Source of the DNA: Massariosphaeria phaeospora | Taxonomy: Eukaryota > Ascomycota > Dothideomycetes > Pleosporales | Direction: 5' to 3' | NCBI GenBank assembly: GCA_011032825.1 | Contig: JAADJZ010000007.1 | Span: 62,001 to 126,000 of the forward strand | DNA length: 64,000 bases | Shown here: positions 42,039-53,387 of the stretch, one piece after another | How positions within the stretch are numbered: the stretch's first letter is position 1 | Layout: each line of letters opens with the position of its first letter | The notes under the pieces: model-generated | What the model was told of the DNA's origin: nothing | Database searches by the model: none | Seen by the model: the letters and a program-made list of their open reading frames with translations, nothing else | Made by a program: the position numbers and the translations under genes

Positions 42039-43421
42039 ATGCGTGATTCTATCGAGTCGAACCGGTCCGGCTTGAGGCAATTCCTAGGCTCGGCAGCCAC
42101 ACTCCAAGGAGACCTAAGCAACACTACCGCGCCGCCTTTCCTTCTTGCCAGGCACTCTGCCGTTGAGCTGCCCCAGTACTTGGCGGATCGTCCATCACTG
42201 TTTGTTGCACCGGCTCTCGAGCCCGATGCCGAGAAGAGAGCGTTACTGGTTCTCAAGCGGTTTCTCTCATCATTGAAGAACCAGCAGTACGCGGGACGGA
42301 ATGAGGGGGATGGTGTCAAGAAGCCACTGAATTCGTTCCTCGGAGAGTTGTTCATGGGGAACTGGAACGATGCAGAGAATGGGGAAACCAGGGTGATCGC
42401 AGAGCAAGTCAGCCACCGGCCTCCAATAACAGCGTGTTACCTTTGGAATAACAAACACGGTGTTCGTGCCGAGGGGTATACGCAGCAAGAAACTACATTC
42501 TCTGGTAATGTCAATATCAAGCAAAAGGGATATGCGGTACAGCATATAGATCGTTATGAGGAGGATTACCTGTTACCTATCCCGGACGTTCAGATTAAAA
42601 GCCTCTTGAGTGGCTCCCCATACCCAGAACTGGTCGGGAAGTGCTCCATTGTCTCTTCGACTGGTCTTATATCGGAGGTTAAGTTTGGAGGGAAAGGGTG
42701 GATTGGCGGTTCCAAGAATTCGTTCGCAGCTCGGCTCTACAGGGCGGACAAGCCTTCCGAGGACATCTACACAGCAAACGGCTGCTGGAACGGTAAATTT
42801 AGCATTCACGATGCTAGAAGCGGCAGGCAACTCGAAACATTTGACGTCAACGCGGAAAAAACGACTCCGGTAAAGGTTGCAGATATATCCAAGCAGGATC
42901 CCTGGGAATCAAGGCGGGCTTGGAGGGCTGTCGCGGATGCCCTACTTGAGGGAGACATGAAGGGAACTAGCGACGCAAAGGCTGTGATAGAGCAGGGTCA
43001 ACGCACCATGCGGAAAGACGAGGAGGCCCGTGGCGAGGAGTGGAAGAGACTCTTTTTCCGCAGACAGAGCACCGACAGCGTTTTCCAGAAGCTCTCCTCT
43101 GCCGACAGGCAATCCTTCGAAGTCGACCCTGCAAGCGGGATGTGGAAAGTCGACAAGGATGCCGTGGAGAAACAACAAAGACCGTATCATGGCAATCTTT
43201 TGCCAACTGGAAACGTGGCCGGATCGGCCGAGCAGGGAGGAATTGTAATTGGGACTAATGGAGTGTCTGACCAAACCAGGACGGGGAACCTGGTCTCTAC
43301 GCCGCGCGATGCAGAGAAAGTAACAGCCCCTCATGTTGACCAAGTAAAACTCAAAGACGAACCTAGTAATTACCAGATTGAAGCGTGGCTGCGAACGATA
43401 TATAGCTCGAAAAAGCGATAG
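42039..43421 (+). CDS. KES1: Oxysterol-binding protein family, KES1/Osh4-like, altered signature
   Basis: A single exon of 460 aa (487 aa if the upstream ATG at 41958 is used). The ORD fold is evident from LRQFLGSAATLQGDLSNTTAPPF (lid region, in two parts), KPLNSFLGELFMGNW, the family signature and the GWIGGSKNSFAARLY barrel segment. The signature, normally EQVSHHPP, reads EQVSHRPP here, and the NPFLGE motif reads NSFLGE. In Kes1 the two adjacent histidines contact the phosphate of PI4P. KES1-type proteins exchange sterol and PI4P between membranes, mainly at the trans-Golgi. The C-terminal part is longer and Gln/Lys-rich compared with yeast Kes1 (434 aa). No N-terminal PH or ankyrin domain is present. 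Substitutions suggest a diverged paralogue with altered lipid choice. Confidence 0.88.
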   Translation: MRDSIESNRSGLRQFLGSAATLQGDLSNTTAPPFLLARHSAVELPQYLADRPSLFVAPALEPDAEKRALLVLKRFLSSLKNQQYAGRNEGDGVKKPLNSFLGELFMGNWNDAENGETRVIAEQVSHRPPITACYLWNNKHGVRAEGYTQQETTFSGNVNIKQKGYAVQHIDRYEEDYLLPIPDVQIKSLLSGSPYPELVGKCSIVSSTGLISEVKFGGKGWIGGSKNSFAARLYRADKPSEDIYTANGCWNGKFSIHDARSGRQLETFDVNAEKTTPVKVADISKQDPWESRRAWRAVADALLEGDMKGTSDAKAVIEQGQRTMRKDEEARGEEWKRLFFRRQSTDSVFQKLSSADRQSFEVDPASGMWKVDKDAVEKQQRPYHGNLLPTGNVAGSAEQGGIVIGTNGVSDQTRTGNLVSTPRDAEKVTAPHVDQVKLKDEPSNYQIEAWLRTIYSSKKR

Positions 43422-43607
43422 CCCTAGGCGTATTGTGGGGACTAAGCCAGAGATTAATATACTGAGAATAGTATCATTTGCCTTGTTCACCGCCTTCCAT
43501 GGCCTCAAGAGCTGCTTGCTGTACAGCCCAGAGATGGTTACAAATCTATAATTTAACTTTTAGTCAATTCCAAGTTCTTCTTGTTTGGAATCTCCCAAGC
43601 TTATTCA

Positions 43608-44982
43608 TCAAGACTTTGCTCGGTGACCCGACTCCAGATAAACATCCGTCTGCCGCGTAATCCCTCCCATGACCTTAGTTAGATTCTCCTGACTTCCATC
43701 TTCGCCAACCTGGATCTTCCAAGACTGAAACCCCTTCGCACTCCTTTCCTCCGCACTATCCTCAATCAGATCGTTCCGCAAATGTATTGGCGGCAGTTCG
43801 CATATCCCATATTCCTCGTCGTCGGATTGGCGGCTCCGATCCGGCCGCGTCAGAGTCAAAAGGCTGAACGGACCGCTGCGCTTGCGTTTGTTGGTGGAAG
43901 CGGTGCGGTACCAGTCAGGGCTTTCTCTGCCGGAGGCGCCTTTCGGACTCGTGCTGCTGGTGGAGAGACCAAGGCGTTCGGAAATGAGGCGGTATAGAGG
44001 GCGAAGGGTTGCGAGACTGCCGGCGGTTATGGCGAGGCCTTGCTCCGTGTCGGACCAGATGGCGATGTCAACGGTATCGTAGAGGAAGTCCGGGCTTTGG
44101 AAATTCATGACGAAGGCCATGCGCACAATGACGGCTGTGCTTGCGCTGACCTAGCATGAGTAATACGTCCGACCAAGAACGTGGAGGCTACTTACACGCA
44201 ACCCATGCTTAAAATGGGGATGAGTATGATCTTGGAGTTCCTCGACATGTTCAGGTTCCATATTAGGAACACTGGAAGAATACCGAAGGTGAAATCGCAG
44301 ATGGCCGAGATGCCGCTGTACAGGTATGTGAGGCCGATGATGACGTAGACATTGACACAGCTTCCTGGCTGGTTTTTATTCCAGAAGTACGAGACGGGCA
44401 AGCATTGGAACAGTGTAACGAAAAAGAAGACCGTGCCAGTGATTCCTGTCAAAGCCATGTTGGCGTAGATGATGTAGCGATGCACTCGGTGGACTGTTAT
44501 GCGCAGGAGGAAGAGGGCGATAGAGAATTTGGCGGCGATCATAGTCAGGCCATAGGCGACGTAGCATAGCCACCAGTACTGGCTCGATGTAAGCTTTGGT
44601 ATGTTCGGAGGATGGGCTTAGTCTTACTCTCATTGCCATGTACTTAGCCTCTTCCGAGAGTTCTTTCATATGCCGCCCAGTCCCATAATGAATACCCCCA
44701 ATGGCGCATGTAGCGAACATGATGTGGGTAAGCTAGCAGAATCAACAGTCAGCTCTCTCAATACCGAAGACATATACTCCATACCAGAGCTGACACCATC
44801 CACGCATCATCCCATCCGAACGCCTTGACAATCCGCACTCGTACATATATCCTCAATACCACGGCTACGAACGCCATAGAGACGAATGTCGAGCATACCT
44901 ACTATCGTCAGTCATCACGAACTCTGGAATCTCAACTCTTTACACTTACCGCCTGCAATTCCGGACCCCGATTCGCAACCAT
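43608..44982 (-). CDS. Rhodopsin-like seven-helix integral membrane protein (second copy)
   Basis: Five exons on the minus strand (44950-44982, 44785-44898, 44628-44732, 44196-44578, 43608-44145) give 390 aa. Characteristic family stretches are MVANRGPELQAVCSTFVSM, then FGWDDAW, IGGIHYGTGRHM, MRYWWLCYVAYGLTMIAAK and VRMAFVM...YDTVDIAIWSDTEQGLAITAGSLATLRPL. The C-terminal cytosolic tail is Ser/Arg-rich with several RK/SR sites. The 3' acceptor of the last intron (GGTCAG rather than the nearer CTAG) was chosen because only it keeps the phase into ASTAVIVRMAF. The function is unknown; these proteins form a large expanded family in filamentous ascomycetes. It is distinct from the copy at 2550-4067 and shares only the general layout. 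Confidence 0.86.
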
Positions 44983-46035
44983 CGTGGCCCAAATAACAAT
45001 AGGAAAGAACGATCGCAGGACGAATGCTAATCAGCCCGCCGTTCAAAACATCAGGTGAGGAGGAAACAGCAGAGCTCAAAAGCCACATGTAACGACGTGC
45101 CCAACGACCATTATGCCTACCGACTCGCCCCCCCTCAACAGTGTCTTCCCTGTAGGCTGTCAGGCCCGCAGTTCAACAGCGCGAGCGGCGTTCAAGCATA
45201 GGCGAAGTCTAGACTCTATAGGGAAAGGGAAGCTTCTCTGGAAGAATCCGCAGGGAAAAGGCTTAACACCTACGAGTCAGTTAACTAACCAGCTCCGCGG
45301 CGCTTGATCGACCACACCGCTGGGACAGGGGTATGGCCGGCGATATTAGAGGCGGGAAGATACCGATGTTCCAGTTGGAAAACAGGCTTGGACTCTGGAG
45401 CAATACTACTCGCCTGCACAAAACCCGATGGGAGAGACCACCAATTCATTCACATCCAATCACGTCCGCTTCCAAACCAATACCACGACCGTCACACCCA
45501 CCGGCAGATGCAGTTTATCTCACACCTCGGCCAGCCGCCGGCGCTCCCCGCCAGGCACCGTCCAAACGTCGTCCGACACGTTTCCCCTTTCGAAACAACG
45601 TGCGTGCAGCTCCAAGTTTTTACGTTTCACGCTCGGAGGCACGTCGGTGCGCTACGCGGTATTGGGAAACGCGCTGCTGAATGCACGTGGGAATATGCCG
45701 ATCAGATGCAGGGCAGATGCTAGACGAGGGCGTTTCGACGTGTGGACGGTTGGTGGACGGGTGATGGTGGAGGACGATGGGTGGATAGGAGAGACGGGGT
45801 TTTATGGGGTGAGTGGGCTTGGCGTTGACATGAGGGGGTGGGGTCTGGGATTCAAGGGGAAGACATCTGCGTCCGAAGTTATGCCGTCTTGATTTTCGTA
45901 GGCGAAACCAATTTAGAGAGTCTAAATTTATGAAGAAAGAAAAGACCGACCAATAAGGGAGCAGGGTGAAGGATTGACCGCACATGAAGTCGGTGTCCCA
46001 GACCCCGACCACCACCACCACAAAGGTCTCGACTT
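44983..46035. other. Intergenic, no supported gene
   Basis: About 1.05 kb. A plus-strand frame of 154 codons (45428-45892) is the longest, rich in Ser/Arg/Gly, with no domain, signal or splice support; it is treated as chance. Confidence 0.4.
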
Positions 46036-47759
46036 TCAAGACGCTACAACCGCCTTTGCACCACGACAATAACACGATGCCTTGACCTGTACATCAGCAA
46101 CCGCCTGCGCCAGCCTCAATTGCTGCCCGATGATCTTGGCCTCCTCGGTCCTTCCTAGCTTCACCAGACACTCATGATAGCCATGCAGCGCCCACACGTT
46201 ATTCGGATGCTGTCTTGCGCGCGGCAACGTATCGTCGAGGCCCAGATCCGCCGCATACGCCGCGGTCGCCTCCTCAACGCGGCCCTGCTCCATTGACAAC
46301 GCTGCGTAGGCGTGGCGTGTGGGCTGCATCCACGGCCACGGCTCTGCGTAGAAGAGGGCGTCGTCGCGGTCGATGGCTGTGCGGAGGTGCGTGAAAGCTT
46401 CCGTGTAGTTGCCGCGACGATACTCGAGTTCGCCGTCGAGCATGGCTTTGGCGACTTGGAGAACGACGCTGCTTTTGTTGGGGAAGTCGCCTGCGATGCG
46501 CGAGATGGGGACGCGCTCGATGGCCACGTGGAGCAGGTCTCGTTCTTCGGCAGCCTTTTCGACGTTGCCGGTTGCCGCCCATGCGACGCCTTTGCCGTAG
46601 TGGAGCATGGCTGTTGTTACGCAGTAGAGTTGCTGGTCTTCGGGAAGTTCGAGTGCGAGGATGTCGTTCCAGCGGCCGAAGCGGACTAGGATGTGGACTC
46701 GTACTGACACCCAGCTTTCTAGCCAGTCCGCCATGGGGGGGCTCTCGATTCGAAGTAGAGACTCTGGGAGAGATGCCTCCATCCGAGTGACTGCGTCGAG
46801 GCAGACCTTCAACTGCCCTGCGAACATGGCGGCATATATCAGCGAGTGGTAGTTGTGCAGTCTGTAAATGGTATAGAAGTTATCCCCGCCGTGCTCGGCG
46901 AGATATTTCTCGTCTACTAGGCATGCATCCGCATTTGAGGCGACGGCGCGCCTGTAGTCACCTACTAGGATATCGAGATGCGAAGGCATATGCACCAGAT
47001 GGCCCGCATCGGGGATGAGATTTCGTAGATGGTCTGCTGGAACGAGTGCAACTTCAGGCGTTTTCGACATTTCCATAAGATGGATGTACAAGTGAAGAAG
47101 GCCTGGGTGACTGTGTGCAGCATCCAGAGCCAGAGCACTTTCCAGAACCGCTTTTGCTTCTAGTGAGCGTGCTCCGGGTGTAGGCTCACCTGTTCGCAGG
47201 TCCCACAGAGCCCAAGCGGACAAGTTCATGAGAGCATCGGCGTAGAGACTCGCGACATCCAGATCCGAAGAAAACTTCTGATAGACCGTGGCCATGGCTG
47301 CCGCATATGCTTCGTTGCAAGCGCGAAAAGCAAGCTCATCTGATCCTTGGGGCACACGACTCAGTATGGCATTCAGGAGAGCTTGCTCTATCTCCGTTGC
47401 CGTATGCACATTCTCCTTTGCCTTCTCATTCGCCGCGTTGGTCTTGTCCAAAGTCATCTTGAGCTCATTCTCATCGAAAAAGTCCCATGGTTTGTTGTAG
47501 TTGGGTCCGAGGGCAAAAGCAAGCTGCGTTGATTAGTCTTCATCTCAGGTGCGTACTAAGTACATACTCCCCAGTACGCCATTGCGCAGTTCGGGTCTTC
47601 CGCTATGGCATTTTCAAAGCACCTGGCTGACTCTTCGTGGTGGAAAGCATAGCTCCACACTAATCCTCGATTAAACCAAGTCTGGCATTCGGAGCTTTTT
47701 GTACTAATAGTCCGCTCGAAGGAACCTAGGTTGTAGTATGTCTTTGACGTGGTAGTCAT
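46036..47759 (-). CDS. Tetratricopeptide-repeat protein
   Basis: Two exons on the minus strand (47568-47759, 46036-47523) give 559 aa. Paired helices with TPR-type spacing occur throughout: FNRGLVWSYAFHHEESARCFENAI near the N-terminus (in two parts), CAMAYWGLAFALGPNYNKPW at the exon junction, then a long alpha-solenoid with AGHLVHMPSHLDILVGDY (in the middle). The C-terminus ends with a VKASCYCR cysteine pair. This family is widespread in filamentous fungi and bacteria without an assigned function; it probably acts as a protein-binding scaffold. No catalytic residues are evident. The intron is a normal 44 nt with a GTATGT donor. The gene follows the TauD-type gene on the same strand by about 420 nt. 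Confidence 0.87.
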
Positions 47760-48177
47760 GGTAAAAAGTTATGAAGAAGCACTGAAGAGCAATAGTTATT
47801 TGGTTTAGGGTTGACAGGAACCTCCGTTATTATGAGGGAAAGAGAGTAGACGGAAGACCTCGGAGAAGACCTCGGAGGCGGGTGTTGGCGCGCTTACTAA
47901 TGCACCCAACACAATCCAACACCAACTTACTCCCGCTCGCATTTCTCTCCAGCCACGAATCAGATAACCATTCGCTAAGTCGCAGCACAGGACGTAATAA
48001 TTGCCAAGAACTCCTATCCCGATATGAAAGTGTACGGCCGATACCTCGGGTGACTGGATGAAATCAGACGGATGAACCGGCCTTTCGTAAAGACGTTCTG
48101 TCATGTAGACCATGAAAGATCGTGTCGTCGGACTGGATCGCATATACTGATGCTGAAGATAAAAGACTAGAAAAGCC
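47760..48177. other. Spacer between TPR and TauD-type genes
   Basis: Presumed promoter of the TPR gene and 3' region of the TauD-type gene. No gene seen. Confidence 0.5.
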
Positions 48178-49463
48178 TTAGTCGTTGTAGTTGGCGATGC
48201 CCGAGCCATCCTTGTTTGCCTTCGGGACGTCGTAGCGCTCCGAGAGATCGTCTTCTTGAGACTTGCTGTTTGGATCAAAGTATGGTCGCTCAGCCTGGCA
48301 ACAGACACGCACGGCGTGGCGGCGGTGCGGTGCGAAGCCATAGGAGGCAGAGTGGTTCTAAGGATTGTAAGTACCATGCATAGACATCAGTGTAATAAGT
48401 AACACTTACGCAGATCCGATTGTCCCAAAAAGCAACATCGTCCTTGTTCCATTGGAACCTTGCGTGAATCTCCGGCGAGGTAGCCACAACCTCATTTAGC
48501 AAAGAGATAATGTGGTCGCTCTCCGTTTTCGGTACGCCGACGATCTTAGTTACGAAGCCAGGGTTGAAGAAGAGCGACTTCCAGCCAGTGACGGGATGTG
48601 TGCGGATGATTGGGTGCACCGTGGTGATGGGATCGCGACGCACGGGACGGCCGAGATCTCGCGATCCTTGCGCTTGGAGTTCGGCGGAGTGGAGTGCTGT
48701 GAGGCCCTCCAGATATGTCTGCATGTACGGCGAGAGCATGTCGTAGGCGGCGTATTGGGAAGACCAGAGGGTGTCGCCTCCACCACCACGAGGCGGACCG
48801 GCTAAGACTTTGAGTGATGTGTATGATGGGGGTTGAACTTCATAAGTCACCTAAATTGGTCAGCGTGGTGTAGTGATGTGGCAAGAGGAAGCTTACATCG
48901 GAGTGCCACAGGAAAGTGGGCGTGAACATAGCCCTCAAGTCTGGGGAGCCCTCGCCAGTATAAACAACGTGTACATCCTCGAGTCCCTCGCGCCTCGGGC
49001 AGGCAGTAGTAGCATGGCTGTGAAGTGAACCAAAGTACTGGCCAAGCTCTCGTTGCTTCTCAATGCTCAGGTTCTTCTGATTGCGGAAAAAGACAACGCC
49101 CCGTATGGCAATGAGACGAGCGAGGTCGTTTTTCTGTATGTCAGTGAGGTTGCTAAGGTCGACGCCATGAACCTCGGTGCCAATCTTGGGGTTGTAGTCG
49201 AACACCTCAGTAGCAGAGCTGAGAAGGTTCTTGAACTTGGGGTCGCCTAAACGTCCCTTGTCATGGTAAGGGACTTCCTCCAGAGCGGGCCATTTGACGT
49301 CCGGGAATCGTGGTCGAAGATCCTCGTATTCGTAAGTCTCATCGTGCTTCTCCACAACTGTGCGGCCGGGCACATAGCTGATAGCCTTCGCCTTAAGTTG
49401 TTTGACGGTTACTGGGGGGGATGCAGTGACCTGGGTCGTGCTTTCGATAAGTCCGGGTGCCAT
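48178..49463 (-). CDS. TauD/TfdA-family Fe(II)/2-oxoglutarate dioxygenase
   Basis: Three exons on the minus strand (48897-49463, 48410-48850, 48178-48357) give 395 aa; an ATG at 49478 would add five residues. The iron-binding HxD pair is in FLWHSDVTYE, spanning the first intron. The distal His is in NHSASYGFAPHRRHAVR, with an Arg for the 2-oxoglutarate carboxylate nearby. TauD members oxidise sulfonates such as taurine, or other small acids, using 2-oxoglutarate and O2; fungal paralogues use varied substrates, so no substrate is claimed. The introns are 46 and 52 nt. It is probably cytosolic, since no signal peptide is seen. The C-terminal tail is acidic and Asn/Lys-rich. Confidence 0.92.
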
Positions 49464-51290
49464 TGTGACTGCAAGCAACGAGTCTGGCAGAAGTCAAGCA
49501 GGTTGAATGTTGGTCTCGTCGTTCTCGGCGATAGTTTGTGACGAAGAAACTCTGGCAGGGTAGAGCAAATCCGGAAGAACAGAAGTAGTTTACAATGTGG
49601 GTGAAGTCAACTTAGAGAAGACACTGTACAGTATAGAAAGAGGTACCAACGACTTTCGATGGCGTATCTGATGGCGTGCTAGAGTCGGTGAGGATGATGT
49701 CTGCTCCGAAATTGGACGCTTGATGAGTGAGGAACTGGGTTTGAAACAAAAAAAAACCATCAAAGAAGCGAGGTACTTTCTTATAACGCATGAACAGTCA
49801 CGGCACCCTCGGACCATTCCACTAGGTATCGCCACCGAAATCATTGTCATACAGTGGTCATGGTCAGCGGTGGCGCAATCGCACACAATATGAATCCGCA
49901 CAGACAGAGAAGCGGGTCCCCACATATACTAACGTACAGGCGACTCTGCGGGGGAAAAGGTCGGATTCAGGAAACAGCATACTGCGCTTGCTTATCAAAA
50001 CATCTGCAAGGTGACTGCGGCATGCTGCAGGAGGCTCAATTATCCGGGGTACAGCTCCGAACACGGAGTGAAGGTTCAAGGCTGAGCAAGCCTAGAAGCT
50101 TTTTAAAGGCTTGGTTCGAGGTCCAACATATTGCTATGCCCTAGCTGGTGAGCTGTTGTTTCTGGACGACAAAGGGTTTGCGCAGCTACAAGAGCACCAT
50201 ACCCTGAAGCTGAAAGTATAAAAGGAGAGGTCCATAGATATCATATCGAGAGACCAAGGCCAATATGCCTTGTACTGGTCCTTTTGCTTCAAAAGTTATG
50301 TTGGACGTTGGACTGAGGAAGGCTTTGGTCAACACCAGGAAGAGCCGCGCTAAGGCAAATCCGGCCAAGATCACGGAATTGCACCATCTTCGTACGACAT
50401 CACGCCTTCATCTTGTCAGCAACCCATGGATGTGTAATGGCTCCGCCTAACCGCTGATATGACATCATAGGAGCTGCTTCTTCACCGCAAGTCGGACCGT
50501 CTTCGGCTTCTCGTCCACTTTCTATCCTTCAGTTGCTTTGGCATCAAGATGTAGTGGAACTTTAACAAACGCGGTCGTTGGATCTGACACACGCCTGGTC
50601 AGATCCTGGTATGTAGAAGCTTCTCGGAAGTACTTTCCAGAGGTCTTCTCAAATGTTGGGCAGCAACCTCTATTGCCTTCTTGTAGGAGATTTAATAGGC
50701 GTGATATCCCGACGCATGGAATACTATAGAATGTCAGTGCATAACCCGATAAGCAATTGCCGAGGAGTCGTATCAGATAGCAATGCACAAGTCATTGTCA
50801 TTACCCTACCACTTTCCAGCTAAACACAACATGACAATGCACAAGAACATACCCCCATACCCCGTTCCACCTGGACGCCTTAACTGAGAATATCGAACAC
50901 CTTGGCGCGCCACCCGACCGCCAATCCCATGGGTAGCCACCAAAGAATCCTTTTAATGCAATACAGAATTAAGTCCGCTGTTTCACAAAAGCAAAGTCGA
51001 AACAAAACCTCTCCCCGTCTCTATGTGAAGCGAGCGATGCGCCGTCTGCGTCCGAGGTATGCTCCGAGAGCGGTCATCAACACGAGTAGGACGAGTATAC
51101 GGCGGATGATCCACCATACCCATTCCGAGGGGGACCGGGGGGCACTTGCCACAAGTCAGATTACATGTCGCCAAGTGGTCGAAAGCAAGAGGGGGGGATG
51201 CATTCGACATAGGGTGAATACACCATATTTTGCGATTGACAGAAAAAGGCAAGTAATGAAATGGAACTATAGGTGCGAAAAACTAACAAC
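49464..51290. other. Long intergenic region (1.8 kb)
   Basis: No supported gene. A TATAAAAGG element lies at 50217-50225 on the plus strand, 40 nt before a 61-codon ORF (50265-50450) without domains. A minus-strand 62-codon hydrophobic frame (50186-50374) overlaps it. Neither is convincing. Poly-A and poly-G runs occur at about 49748-49757 and 51189-51196. Confidence 0.4.
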
Positions 51291-52609
51291 TTATTGTTCC
51301 TTTTCGTACCCCGCTGGTTTCTCCATGCCGTTGACTTCATAGTAACGTGCAGTGCCTTTTAGACTTAGTTAGTGTTTTGTTGTGGAATTCGGAGAGAAGT
51401 TTGAACATACAGCTGTATCCATTCCAGTCAAAGTTGTCCTTCGGGTTGCAGTGGCATTTGTGGTCCAAGCGATATTTCTCACCGGTGGGACAGTGTGTGA
51501 AAGGAACATGGTAGTACGCAATGTCGTTGAAGAAGTGAATTTCCTCCTTTTTGAGCATTAATGAAGCAGCGATTGAGTGGACTGGCGCATCACCCCAACG
51601 CTCATAGAAGAAACCACCAGCATGGTCTAATGACTCGAAGTAGTCGATGTAGGCTTGCGACCGCAGCCAGTTGAGGTTGCCAATTTCGAAGTTCGACCAG
51701 AAATGGCAATGGTTGTATGAATCCCCATTATCGTCACTGAGAAACTTCATCATGTTCCCTTCCGTGACGTGCTCAGGATATGCTTTGGTGAAGTTCTTGA
51801 CTGCGTTCCATAGTGTAGGAATCGTCTCCACATATTCGTACAAGCTGAGCACGAAGCTGTATTTCTTCTTGTTCTCAGCCATGAACTTGAACGTGTCGTA
51901 GTCGATGTCGCAGTAGAGCTCGATGCTGGGCTCCACACGCCAATACCACTCGTACTCGAGCATCAGCTCGTGACGAAAGAAGAAGCCAGACTCGTAACGA
52001 CACATGTGCCGGTAACTGATAGAATCACCATAGATGATCTTCTTCTCTTTCATTTCATCGCGGACCTTGGCAGCGCGGTCCTGGTCGATGAACTCAGGGA
52101 ACGACCAGTGCTCCTTGGGGATCTTGCCGTACCTGGTTTTCCCCGAGACCAATGCCGTAGTGACGCTCTTGAACTCGTCATTGAAATCGTCGTCGTTGAG
52201 GAACACCCAGTCGTAGTTGAACTTGCGGTTGAAGCGGTCCTCGACATTCCGGATAGACTTGGCGATCTCCCAGACATCCGAGTTGCGGGCAAGTGTCACG
52301 AAGGTCGCGTTCATGCGATCGCCGGGGACAGTGGCGGGCGGTAGTTGCTTGTTATCATTGGGCGTGGTTGAGGGTGACGACTGCAGCTGCTCGAGGCTGC
52401 CGGTCTTGATCGCCTCGGGAGTGGAGACTGCCTCATTGCCGTTGTAGCCCGCGGGCCAGCTTACGGTCGAGCCGGAGGACGACGAGGAGATGAAGAAGAG
52501 AAGGACGAGACACTAGACACGGTCAGCGGTATCCAGATGGAGATGGTAGAAACGGCCGTACGATGAGCGCGAAGACGATGTAGCGGAGGTATCGCTGTGT
52601 GCCTGCCAT
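51291..52609 (-). CDS. GT15-family alpha-1,2-mannosyltransferase (KRE2/MNT1 type)
   Basis: Three exons on the minus strand (52562-52609, 51411-52512, 51291-51355) give 404 aa. It is a type II Golgi protein: a short cytosolic segment, then the anchor [17 protein letters not shown] (split by intron 1), a Ser-rich stem, and the GT15 catalytic domain. Family signatures include the [20 protein letters not shown] opening and [12 protein letters not shown]. They continue with [21 protein letters not shown] (two parts) and [14 protein letters not shown] with the catalytic Glu. The enzyme adds alpha-1,2-mannose to O- and N-linked glycans using GDP-mannose and Mn2+. The last intron joins GYSC to TARYYEVNG. 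The exact paralogue (KRE2, KTR or YUR1 branch) is not decided. Confidence 0.93.
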
Positions 52610-53387
52610 TGCGCCGTGAGACTGCTGCCGGGGCTCGTCGAAGCGCTGCTGGCTCTGCTCAGATTTGTCGGAGCCCTCCACCTTGCCGGCTGCGGGGTGG
52701 TGTGGGTCGACGTGCGACTCCCGGACGGGGCTACGGGGCAATTGGACTCGACGTTTGCGGGCGCCCAGAGCGGAGACAGGGGGCGCGGGAGGTGAATGGA
52801 AAGACACGCGTGATTACAAGCAAACGAGCGAGGGCGTGGGGAGCACTTGACGGCAAGTGTGTGCGAGAGCAAGGCGCGAGAGGCGTCACGGCGCAGCTGC
52901 GATGAGGGCAGAGGGGAGCGAGCGAGAGGTACAGGTGTACGTTGGGTGTTTGATGTTTCACCTGTGGCTGAAGACTGAGCTGACTGGGACAGCTGAGGCG
53001 CAACCTCGCAAGTCCACACTTGCCGTCGTGGGTCCCGGGCGCATCCCTGGGGAGCTCCACGAAACACCACACCCGCCACTCTCACCACCCGCACCTTCAC
53101 CACCACCACCCACTCCATCGGCTGGGGGGTTCTATTTTGTATCGCGCGTTCGCTACCGCATTGCTCCTGCCAGCAAATACAGTATTTATCACTCGAGACG
53201 CTGGGCCCTACGTTGACTCGTGGTCGCGTTGTTGCGGGCCGCCGCCCCCGCGCACTCACCTTGTTCCATATTTCCTGCACGTCACCACCCTTTATCTACC
53301 CGCGCTCGTCTACAACAATACCTGCGTCGAGCAGCCCGACCGTTCCTAACATCCCTCCACCACGCCTGCTCTCGGCAGCCTCCCACC
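52610..53387. promoter_or_regulatory. Divergent promoter between GT15 gene and PAT1
   Basis: About 780 nt, GC-rich with CACCACC-rich tracts near 53065-53120. No gene. Divergent transcription of both flanking genes starts here. Confidence 0.5.

Noticed and set aside
45428..45892. 154-codon plus-strand ORF
   Set aside because: Rich in Ser, Arg and Gly, with no domain, signal peptide or splice support. Two other frames over the same bases are also open, as expected from composition.
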